This document shows, in pieces, positions 42,001 to 48,921 of a stretch of 64,000 nt of DNA. A model generated the notes under the pieces. The model ran no database searches. It was given only the letters and a program-made list of their open reading frames with translations, and was not told the origin of the DNA. Each line of letters opens with the position of its first letter. Position 1 is the stretch's first letter. The position numbers and the translations under genes were made by a program. The DNA is from Acidobacteriaceae bacterium (GTDB taxonomy: Bacteria; Acidobacteriota; Terriglobia; Terriglobales; Acidobacteriaceae). The DNA is taken from positions 16,503-80,502 of the forward strand of contig JASHPJ010000071.1 in assembly GCA_030038195.1 (NCBI GenBank), in the 5' to 3' direction.

Positions 42001-42623
42001 CGTGGTGGACCGTTCACCCGGAGGTTTTTACCGACGATGCGCCAGTGCAGAAGAGCGGCCGTTTTGTGGTGGTGAACGGTTTTACCCGTGCGGAGAACGA
42101 TTACTCTGAGGCGCTGGCCGTAGCCGGGCTATTCTCTCACTCCGTGTTGCTCGACGGAGCCGCCACTGCGCACCAGGCTCTGGTGGCAGATTTGAGCACG
42201 GCCGAGGTCTTTCACTTCAGCGGCCATGCCTTGGTTGAAACCGGGTCGAGTTATCTCGTCGCCGGGGATACGGATGGCCGCCGGCGCCTGCTCGATGCCC
42301 AATCGCTTGGCTCAGTTCGAATGCAGCATTGCCGCATCGCAGTCCTTGCGGCGTGCAACACCACAGCTTCGAACCCCGAACGTGTTGAGCCGCCGGCCGA
42401 CCTGCGGAATGCATTTCTCCGCGCCGGTGCGCACGGTGTGATTGCCAGTTACTGGGACGTCGACGATCGCAGCACTGGCGTATTGATGATCGAATTCTAC
42501 CGGCAGCTCGCCGCCGGACTTCCCCCTGCGCAATCTCTTGAGCACGCCGAGCTTGCAGTTTGTTCACAGACGAGCTGGCAACACCCGTACTATTGGGCTT
42601 CATTTCAGTTCTTCGTGAACTAA
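39087..42623 (+). CDS. Anti-sigma-like / TPR / CHAT caspase-like protease fusion, membrane-anchored
   Basis: 1178 residues. Two HxxxCxxC motifs (H35/C39/C42 and H90/C94/C97) resemble zinc-finger anti-sigma sites. A membrane helix follows at about 162-183, then roughly 650 residues of helical TPR-like repeats (for example DPYWNQVLGEAYLLEP, PALLYYNRALCYEQ). The C-terminal CHAT domain (about 860-1178) has the caspase-like dyad H1047 (FHFSGHA) and C1090 (LAACNT). The start at 39087 has AGGAG seven bases upstream and overlaps the sigma stop. Known CHAT proteases include separase and TPR-CHAT (Craspase). Inferred model: ligand sensing by the TPR part, protease action, and release of the sigma factor. 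No signal peptide, so the zinc-finger part faces the cytoplasm and TPR/CHAT the periplasm if the single helix is real. Confidence 0.85.
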   Translation: MRSLDDHLSPEELTRLPEDLELLEREGADQPLLRHLKECRACAELAQAHGKLRELGLRASAEEGSCPAGEVWLELAEGLCPEHAEQLLRHASKCSACAQLLKEATELMQPHELEEPLPGLQSSTQAWRVEVASKLAAQNDRPAGDRQRGGMLRWFKSSKPWAIPSLAMVSCVLIAVAGFLVWHSQNPSESRLLALSYNQQRRIPLRIPGADPVPMVSETRGSSGLADPVPLLELKARAEVHLNKSPNDPYWNQVLGEAYLLEPDGSTAFRYIEKAFNADAALPNILADRAAARFEMAEQSEEIENESGKPQEVRELYGEAIDFYAQALKARPGDPALLYYNRALCYEQISAYENALEDLHSALGQEKSPRWRAAIQAEIARLTGRSSVGVNGSAAATGVQAQPVANYEDQLSEATGELLPLWSSDPSARERVARITRDGPEHHDRWLEDWVAAGHTGASENGDRQLAAAVRDASAGDEESSLRESRGALAAYRVTGNAPGRVRAELAETYAMQRLGQAKECLAEAQTLEREPRIRDYSWVYTQLTLEEAICRFLSGDYDSARRDYDKALLASVHSKLDWLHLRAMAGQAEILDFRGSPRGAWEIDSEALRLCTQLQCPPIRKYAFLYDMVNSAEELHLKYTALELMRAGVDVARASGDATTYAYALENLAILAGRAGDYTASNQAFAEALKVTSSGTPIRSVAIYRAEWQTDRAEILLRHGAAQAALELLRRDQAALLASDYHHGRLHFFSDMALACLAIGDIGGARSNAVAAVGEVDSTLRTLHSINEKEQWQRQNAPEYMQLVKVYLGLNDSQKAFEVWENYRALAYETTGTSGNRAWPQAPSSLNDGKSVPEQTVLVLAEIDDGYVGWVVASRSLRVLQTEALGHSDQIHPMVASFYRMCSDPDAPLSDIRTLGARLYTALFKPFGVRMTSGGQLWLDVDSSLAYLPVAALTTGGKWLAEASTVKILPAWWTVHPEVFTDDAPVQKSGRFVVVNGFTRAENDYSEALAVAGLFSHSVLLDGAATAHQALVADLSTAEVFHFSGHALVETGSSYLVAGDTDGRRRLLDAQSLGSVRMQHCRIAVLAACNTTASNPERVEPPADLRNAFLRAGAHGVIASYWDVDDRSTGVLMIEFYRQLAAGLPPAQSLEHAELAVCSQTSWQHPYYWASFQFFVN

Positions 42624-42656
42624 CAGATCGCCAAGGCAATCAGGAGGATCAGAATC

Positions 42657-43670
42657 ATGAACTACACTCGCCGCAGTGTTCTGCGTAACGCTGCTCGTAT
42701 CTCTATTGGGCTGGCCGCCAGCTCGTCGTTGCCGCTTCTCAGCGGCTGCCATCATGGCTGGGGGCCCGGCCATCCAGCGACCTTCAGTCCCGGCATCCGC
42801 ATTTTCTTTATCGGTGCTTGGATATTCTGCACTGATCCGCTAGGCGATCAATTGCTGGCCGTCACAGTGGACATGGCGTCGATGAAGCACACATTCCCTT
42901 ATGGCGTCTGGCCTGGTGACGAGGGAATCAATCAAAATGAGTCACTGCAGGCAAACCCATCCTGCGGGAGCCCCACGCAAAGGAATGCTTACCCGGTTAC
43001 GATTTCCAACTTCAAGTCTAACTATCAGTGCGGCGGAGCGGTATTCAGTGATGCTTGCGATAACTTTCGTTTCAACTACTTTCAAAATGAAGGCGGAAAA
43101 CTATCAATTCTCTTCAATACTCCCGGGATTCGAGTCGTGTCTTTCCCTTTCCCAACCCGCATGATTACTGCGAACACTTTCTTGAATTCCAATGTCACCA
43201 ACCGGAGCGGTGCTCATTACTTCCACGTGAAAGGAGGCGCTACGACGAGCAACGTGTCAGACTATGTGGCGTCCGCACACATCTTTGAGTACGAAAATGC
43301 CAGTACACTGACTTTCAATGACGCGGTCATGATCGAACAAGGCTCAAAAAGATATCGGAGCGACTTCCACTTTCACACGGTACCACCGAAAGGCACTCAG
43401 CAATCCCACTCCCAGGATATGCTGAGAAACCTCCTTTCATCAATTAGCCCATTGGAACCTGGCAAGTTCGACCTTAACCTTCCGGATCAGGATGCGAGCC
43501 CATCAGCCGGCGCTTATGTCCCCAACTGCGTGGATGCAAGCGAGCTCACGCTTCCTCGCGGTTCTGAGGACGCATCAAAAGGGACTCACATCCCTTTCCA
43601 CGCTGACCTTGCCAGTTGCGCCGCCCCCGGCCTGGGTATTAATGATCCTCCCCCTCCATCTAAGTCATAG
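42657..43670 (+). CDS. Tat-type lipoprotein of unknown function
   Basis: 337 residues. The N-terminus has a twin-arginine-like TRRSVLR (4-10), a hydrophobic stretch and a lipobox LLSG-C31. The mature part is beta-rich (GIRIFFIGAWIFC, FHFHTVPPKG, HIFEYEN) and has several cysteines; no family is recognised. It has AGGAGG ten bases upstream and starts 33 bp after the CHAT gene, so it belongs to that operon, which ends at a terminator 18 bp further on. GC is lower than in neighbours, hinting at acquired DNA. It could be the envelope ligand or target of the CHAT system. Confidence 0.7.
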   Translation: MNYTRRSVLRNAARISIGLAASSSLPLLSGCHHGWGPGHPATFSPGIRIFFIGAWIFCTDPLGDQLLAVTVDMASMKHTFPYGVWPGDEGINQNESLQANPSCGSPTQRNAYPVTISNFKSNYQCGGAVFSDACDNFRFNYFQNEGGKLSILFNTPGIRVVSFPFPTRMITANTFLNSNVTNRSGAHYFHVKGGATTSNVSDYVASAHIFEYENASTLTFNDAVMIEQGSKRYRSDFHFHTVPPKGTQQSHSQDMLRNLLSSISPLEPGKFDLNLPDQDASPSAGAYVPNCVDASELTLPRGSEDASKGTHIPFHADLASCAAPGLGINDPPPPSKS

Positions 43671-43687
43671 TTGGCACTCCGAAATCT

Positions 43688-43726
43688 GACTCCCTGGCAT
43701 GGTGATGTGCTAGGGAGTCTTTTCTT
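43688..43726 (+). terminator. Intrinsic terminator of the sigma/CHAT operon
   Basis: GACTCCCT (43688-43695) pairs perfectly with AGGGAGTC (43712-43719) across a 16-base loop and is followed by TTTTCTT. It is 18 bp after the lipoprotein stop. Confidence 0.8.
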
Positions 43727-43878
43727 GGCCCATGAATCCCCCACTCAAAAATCTACTTTGTCTTAAAAGGGATTTTGCTTTGCGCGCCGTTCTTCCGGAT
43801 AAGAGACGGTGCAGAAGATACTCAGCCGCTTATGAGTGAGTCAGCTCTCGTCTCCATCTTTCTCTGGAGGTGATTCCC

Positions 43879-45291
43879 ATGGGATCTGTCCGCTCGTTCC
43901 AGCGTTTCGTCCGCGGCATTCGTGCCATTGCCTTCACTCTCGCCTGCTTCAGTGCGGTGACTGTCCTGGCCCAGTCTATCCGTCCTGGCACAGGCAGGTT
44001 TGGAACCGCGAAGAGCCGAAATGCACTCCAAAAAGAAGGTAAACTGTCGCCTTCAACCACCGGCCCCGCAAAGGCCGCTACTCCTGCAGCCGCCAAGGCC
44101 CCGGGCCCGGTCCAGGTGACGCAACAACTCGCCCCGTTTGAGGCGATGACCAATACCGACAGCAAGCCGCAAAAGCTGCGCTTGACCAACAACAGCAGGG
44201 AAACATACATCATTCAACTCGGCGAGCTGTCCGGGGCGAATCCCGCTGATTTCCACGTAGACCCGTGCGCCAACCCGACTTTGTCCGCCGGCGCTTCTTG
44301 TGAGGTGACCGTAACGTTTGCCCCGCATGCGCAGGGTTCAAGTGCGGCCACCATCGAATTAACAGCGGTGAGCCAGAATGACAACACGAACGCTAAGAAT
44401 GAACCCATCAAGGTTGATGTCTCAGGAACAGCTTCCACAACTTGCATCCCGACGAAGTCATCTTTTCTTCCGCTGAACCTTGGCGGAGTAACCAACGCGC
44501 AGATTAATTGCTTTTATGGCACGTCAAGCAATCTCGCGTTCCTTACCCAGACGCAGTATCTCTACAATCCCGGAAGCAACGCAAACACGGTTAATGGAGA
44601 TCTGACGTCGCTGCAATTCCCTGGCGGATTCCAGTTGACGCTTGCTGCGGCCGCCAACGTGAATTCAAGCTCGAGTGCAACTTCGACGGCATCAAGTGCC
44701 AATTCGAAATCGACCAGGTACTTCGTTAAGCCTTTCGATGACTCTTCAAGCAGTGGCTCAACTACGCCGTCGTTAAGCCAGGATATTCAGACCCTTACTC
44801 AGGGCGGTAACTTCGCAATCAAAGGATTGTGGCCGATCCTTAACTTGCGGGGCAAAGGCATGCAGCTTATGTCGGTCGCCGCACCGAAGATGGGTTTCAA
44901 CATAAACGGACTAGGGCAGACCACCCCAACCGGCGCAACCGACGTGAACTTCAACCTGGCGGGCGAAACTTATGCACAGTTCGACGCAATTCCAGCAACA
45001 GATGATGGAGAAAGCCCGGGCTCCATCTTTGTTGACTACCGCGGCGGCTGGGAGCATGTATCCAGTCAGTTCGCCAAGCAATCGGATCTTACCGCGGGGA
45101 ACAGCTTCGCGCTGCATCAGGTTTCCGTCGGCCTGGTCATCAACGGTCTTATAAGATTAAGCGCGCAAAGATACTTCGGACCAAAGCAAGCCTTTGTCGA
45201 CAGCAGTGGCAACCAGGTGACCGTAAACAACTTCAGCAACTGGCAGCTTTCCGTCCAACTGAATCCCTCCCACGCTAGCAGCAAGAACTGA
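43879..45291 (+). CDS. Exported ASH/choice-of-anchor-like protein
   Basis: 470 residues. A signal peptide (about 1-31, ending VLAQS) is followed by a proline/alanine-rich linker (about 55-78) and an ASH-like domain (about 85-185: KLRLTNNSRETYIIQL; CEVTVTFAPHAQGSSAATIE). The C-terminal 250 residues contain serine-rich stretches and beta segments (QVSVGLVINGLIRLSAQRYF) that could be a membrane-associated or adhesive part. The start is ATG 43879 with the near-perfect ribosome site GGAGGTGAT upstream. It is on the plus strand, separated from the lipoprotein by a terminator, so it probably has its own promoter. Confidence 0.6.
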   Translation: MGSVRSFQRFVRGIRAIAFTLACFSAVTVLAQSIRPGTGRFGTAKSRNALQKEGKLSPSTTGPAKAATPAAAKAPGPVQVTQQLAPFEAMTNTDSKPQKLRLTNNSRETYIIQLGELSGANPADFHVDPCANPTLSAGASCEVTVTFAPHAQGSSAATIELTAVSQNDNTNAKNEPIKVDVSGTASTTCIPTKSSFLPLNLGGVTNAQINCFYGTSSNLAFLTQTQYLYNPGSNANTVNGDLTSLQFPGGFQLTLAAAANVNSSSSATSTASSANSKSTRYFVKPFDDSSSSGSTTPSLSQDIQTLTQGGNFAIKGLWPILNLRGKGMQLMSVAAPKMGFNINGLGQTTPTGATDVNFNLAGETYAQFDAIPATDDGESPGSIFVDYRGGWEHVSSQFAKQSDLTAGNSFALHQVSVGLVINGLIRLSAQRYFGPKQAFVDSSGNQVTVNNFSNWQLSVQLNPSHASSKN

Positions 45292-45330
45292 TGCCGGGTG
45301 ATGGGTATGTTTCGCTTAGATGACTGGCCT

Positions 45331-45363
45331 GGGCCGAGCCCAGCTTCCCTCTGGCTTCGGCCC
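45331..45363. repeat. Hairpin in the convergent gap between ASH and symporter genes
   Basis: GGGCCGAGCC pairs with GGC-T-TCGGCCC (one bulge). It lies between converging genes ending at 45291 and 45450. No T-run follows on either strand; it may still block read-through. Confidence 0.4.
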
Positions 45364-45449
45364 TGCATCCAACCGGCTTCTCCCAAATCCCTCGGAGGCG
45401 ACCCCAACTTCTTGAACCACATGCGCACGTGCTTGATAAGATAGATGAC

Positions 45450-46862
45450 TCAATCTGCTCTGGGTCCGAATTGCAGATGAGATCCTTCTTCCCATCTCCC
45501 GACTACTGCACTCGCCAGACAATTTCCCGCAACGTTGATCGCAGCCCTCCCCATGTCCATCAGCGCGTCTACGCCGAGAAGCAGGGGAAGGGTTTCGAGG
45601 GGCAGATGAAAGCTGGCGGCCGTGGCTGTAAGCACCACGAATACTGCCCGGGGAATGCCGGCGATACCCTTGCTCGTCAGCATCATCGTCCATAGCATGA
45701 GCAACTGGCTCTCCCAGGCAAGATGAATGCCGCCCGCCTGGGCCATGAAGATAGATGCAAGCGAAAGGTACAGGCACGATCCTGCAAGGTTGAAGCTGTA
45801 TCCTGCGGGAATTACAAAACCGACAATCCTTCCCGGAACGCCAAACTCTTCCATGCGTTCCATCGCAATAGGAAGCGCCGCCTCGGAAGTGCTTGTGGCG
45901 AAAGCAATGGCTGCGGGCTCAGAGACGGTGACCAGGAACTGCCGCAGCGGAACCTTTGCCAGGAGCGCCGCAGGCAGCATGCCCAGCGCGATAAAGGCCA
46001 TAATGGCAGCATAAAGTGTAACTAGAAGCTTGCTTAATCCGATCATCACGGCAAGACCGGAATGCGCTACGACATAGGCTAATGCTCCTCCCACGGCTAA
46101 GGGAGCAAGGTACATCACCAGGTTTGTCAACTGGAAAACAGCTGCTGTGAGGGAGTCAAAAAAAGCCAGCAGTGGGTGCTTCTGTTCTTCCTTCAGCTTT
46201 CCTACCGCAACTCCAAACAGGATTGCGAAGATGGCCACTTGCAAGATATGGTTTTCCGCGATGGCGCTTGCCAGATTTGCGGGCACTGCATCGAGCAGGA
46301 AGTATCCCCAGGTAGGTGGTTGCGTGGGCGAATCGGTAGAAGGATGCGTGGCGGTGACCATGGCTATGCCTGGGCTGGCGCCAGCTTTGCTGATGTGGAT
46401 GGCCAGCAGCCCGATAATCAATGCAAGGGTGGTCAACACCTCAAAGTAGATCAGTGCTTTGATTGCCAGGCGTGATACTTCGCGCGAGCTTCCATGCCTG
46501 CCGATCCCGGTGACCAGGACTCCCAGGATCAAGGGAGCCACGATCATCTGGATCAGGCGCAGGAAGAGATCGCTGAATACGCGCAGATGGAGCGCCGTCT
46601 GAGGAACATCCAGACCCGCTTCGACTCCAGCAAGCATGGACCAGAAGATCCAAATCGTCAGGGAGCGTTTCCTGACGGTGTCTCCGGCAAAGAATGCCAG
46701 GGCGATGAGACGCGCCAGGAGCGCGAGCCACCAGGAACCGTGCCTGACGTGGCTGCCGGTCAAGAGCAAGAGCGCCAGGCCGCCCGCGTACAAAGAGGCC
46801 CATACGAACAAACGCGCTCTTCTATGGATGGCTTGCACGGTTCCAGCCTCTTCTGCATGCAT
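45450..46862 (-). CDS. Dicarboxylate/amino-acid:cation symporter (DAACS/SDF family)
   Basis: 470 residues with about eight to ten membrane helices. The family signatures are present: TSTSEAALP (HP1 loop), PAGYSFNLAGSCLY (TM7 region), MMLTSKGIAGIPRA (HP2) and DMGRAAINVAGNCLA (TM8). Members such as GltP, DctA and SstT move glutamate, dicarboxylates or serine/threonine with Na+ or H+; TSTSEAALP and the glycine-asparagine ending do not decide which. It is the last gene of a peptide-use set, 68 bp after the S9 peptidase gene, and likely imports free amino acids. Confidence 0.9.
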   Translation of the reverse strand: MHAEEAGTVQAIHRRARLFVWASLYAGGLALLLLTGSHVRHGSWWLALLARLIALAFFAGDTVRKRSLTIWIFWSMLAGVEAGLDVPQTALHLRVFSDLFLRLIQMIVAPLILGVLVTGIGRHGSSREVSRLAIKALIYFEVLTTLALIIGLLAIHISKAGASPGIAMVTATHPSTDSPTQPPTWGYFLLDAVPANLASAIAENHILQVAIFAILFGVAVGKLKEEQKHPLLAFFDSLTAAVFQLTNLVMYLAPLAVGGALAYVVAHSGLAVMIGLSKLLVTLYAAIMAFIALGMLPAALLAKVPLRQFLVTVSEPAAIAFATSTSEAALPIAMERMEEFGVPGRIVGFVIPAGYSFNLAGSCLYLSLASIFMAQAGGIHLAWESQLLMLWTMMLTSKGIAGIPRAVFVVLTATAASFHLPLETLPLLLGVDALMDMGRAAINVAGNCLASAVVGRWEEGSHLQFGPRAD

Positions 46863-46930
46863 GATCGAAGGGAAGGCAATCTGAAAAAGTCTTCCCCTCG
46901 GCCTCTTGTCTCTCTGTCCGGACGGAATTG

Positions 46931-48910
46931 CTATTGCACGCTCGATTCATCGAGAACGATGTCCTGTGTCGAGGTAATACTAAGGCCATATTCGGGTTTC
47001 AGATAGTAGTTGAGGAATGCGACCTCTCTGCGCCATGCTTCGAGACGATGGTCCCTCTCCGAAAACCCGTGCAGTTCATTGGGGAAGGTGAAATACAGAT
47101 AGGGCTTTTTTACCCTCTGCAGTGCCTCGACAAACTGCTGCGACTCGTAGGGAGGAACCTGCGGATCGTTCTGTCCCTGCATGATGAGTACAGGCGCCGT
47201 GATCTTCGGCACATCAGGAAGGATGTCGGCCTTGCGATAAACCTCCGGTTTCTGGTCCGGCGTGCCTCCCATCTTGGCAATCCAACGAATCGCTGAGGGC
47301 CGATTCGTCCTTCTTATATAAGAGTCTCGATCGACGACGCCATAGAGTTCAATGGCCGCATGCCAGATATCCGGCTTCTTGGTAACTTCATAGGCCACCA
47401 TCGTCCCTCCGTGGCTGCCGCCTCCGATGCCAATTCGCTCAGGATCGGCAAGGCCTTGCGCGATCAGGTATTCCGCGCCCTGGGCAACATCTTCAACCTC
47501 GCCGCCTCCACTGTCTTCCACATTGAGATTGCGGAACTTTTCGCCATACCCGATGCTGCCACGGTAGTTGGGAGTCAGCACGACGTATCCGTGCTGAGCG
47601 AGGTACAGCGCCCACGGATCCCATCCCAGCGTGTCCTGGCCTTCGGGGCCGCCGTGAATCCAAAGCACGGCGGGATATTTCTTTCCCGCCGTGTAGTCCA
47701 ACGGCTTATATAGGATGGCTGCGACGCCCAGACCATCCGTGCTTTTGTAGTGAACGACCTCAGGCTGCAGAAGCCCGGTATCGGCAAAATTTACCGGCTG
47801 CGTCCGGATAAGAAGATGAGCCGTCCCATCCTCGACAGGGGCCACGGCGAGGCTGGATGGCTCGAAGGACGAATCGTGAAGGAAATAGACCTGGCGCCCA
47901 TCCGGTGACCATATCGGTTCTCCTTCTACGCCGGGAGAGACGGATGCGAGTTGGTGCAGGTGGCTTCCATCCGGAGATACGATCCAGATATGCCGTTCCT
48001 CCGGATGCTCACGGTTGGAGACGAAGGCCAGATATCTTCCGTCATGCGAGAAGACTGGATCTTCATCTTCCGCGTCGCCCGTGGTGACGGCGCGCGGTTC
48101 GCCGCCGTTTGCAGAGATTAAATCAATCTTGTTCCATCCAGAGTCCTGAAGAACGATGGCGAGCGACTTTCCATCCGGAGACCACTCGGGACGGCGAATG
48201 GACCATCCTCCGCCGCGGTCTTCCTTCGCGGTGTAGAGAACCCTGGGCTCGCCTTGAAAGCGCCCGGTCGACGAATCGAATTCCGCGACAACCAGGCGCC
48301 CGCTGAAATACTCTGGCGAGCGCTCCACATAAGCGACGCGGCTGCCATCCGGCGACCACGCTGCATTGGCTTCGTCTGCCGGCGAGTTCGTGAGGAAATT
48401 TGTCGAAAGGCCATCCGCGCTGACCACGGCAAGATCGGCGTTGCCGTGGCGGCCCGTTTCAAAGAGAACCCATCTTCCATCGGGAGACCACTGTGGATCG
48501 CGATCCGCTGCTGTGCGCGGGTCGCCGCCATTGTGCTGGCGTGCATCTGTGAGCCGCGCGGGCTGGCCGCCCGTTGCAGAAACCGTCCAGATGGAGCCCT
48601 CGCTGACGAATGCAAGTACGTGGCCATCAGGGGACCAGCGAACTCCTTGCTTCCCACTTGGCGTCGTCGTTAGAGCGACGGGCCAGCCTCCAGCGGAAGA
48701 AACCAGCTCGATCTGGCCTCCGCGCACGATGGCGAACTGACGGCCATCCGGAGACAGGCTGACCTGCTGTAGCCCGCTCGTATCCGCTAAATCCTGCAGC
48801 GTGAGTCTTGCGGGCAGGTCGGATGCAGCGCCGGCCCAGAGAGCCGGCACGAGAAGAAGTCCAGCCAGCATGCCTGGCACACACTTAAACCGAACGGATG
48901 AAATTGTCAC
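46931..48910 (-). CDS. S9-family prolyl oligopeptidase-like peptidase, exported
   Basis: 659 residues. A signal peptide (about 1-30) is followed by a beta-propeller with at least six PD40-like repeats (WSPDG motifs such as VRWSPDGHVLAF, PQWSPDGRWVLF, AAWSPDGSRVAY). The C-terminal alpha/beta-hydrolase domain has G-G-S499-H-G-G, D582 (QNDPQV) and H614 (ELHGF) as the catalytic triad. This is the dipeptidyl/acylaminoacyl-peptidase layout. GTG start with AAGGAG seven bases upstream, 11 bp after the TonB receptor stop, so the two are co-expressed. It likely trims imported peptides in the periplasm. Confidence 0.9.
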   Translation of the reverse strand: MTISSVRFKCVPGMLAGLLLVPALWAGAASDLPARLTLQDLADTSGLQQVSLSPDGRQFAIVRGGQIELVSSAGGWPVALTTTPSGKQGVRWSPDGHVLAFVSEGSIWTVSATGGQPARLTDARQHNGGDPRTAADRDPQWSPDGRWVLFETGRHGNADLAVVSADGLSTNFLTNSPADEANAAWSPDGSRVAYVERSPEYFSGRLVVAEFDSSTGRFQGEPRVLYTAKEDRGGGWSIRRPEWSPDGKSLAIVLQDSGWNKIDLISANGGEPRAVTTGDAEDEDPVFSHDGRYLAFVSNREHPEERHIWIVSPDGSHLHQLASVSPGVEGEPIWSPDGRQVYFLHDSSFEPSSLAVAPVEDGTAHLLIRTQPVNFADTGLLQPEVVHYKSTDGLGVAAILYKPLDYTAGKKYPAVLWIHGGPEGQDTLGWDPWALYLAQHGYVVLTPNYRGSIGYGEKFRNLNVEDSGGGEVEDVAQGAEYLIAQGLADPERIGIGGGSHGGTMVAYEVTKKPDIWHAAIELYGVVDRDSYIRRTNRPSAIRWIAKMGGTPDQKPEVYRKADILPDVPKITAPVLIMQGQNDPQVPPYESQQFVEALQRVKKPYLYFTFPNELHGFSERDHRLEAWRREVAFLNYYLKPEYGLSITSTQDIVLDESSVQ

Positions 48911-48921
48911 CTTTAATCTCC

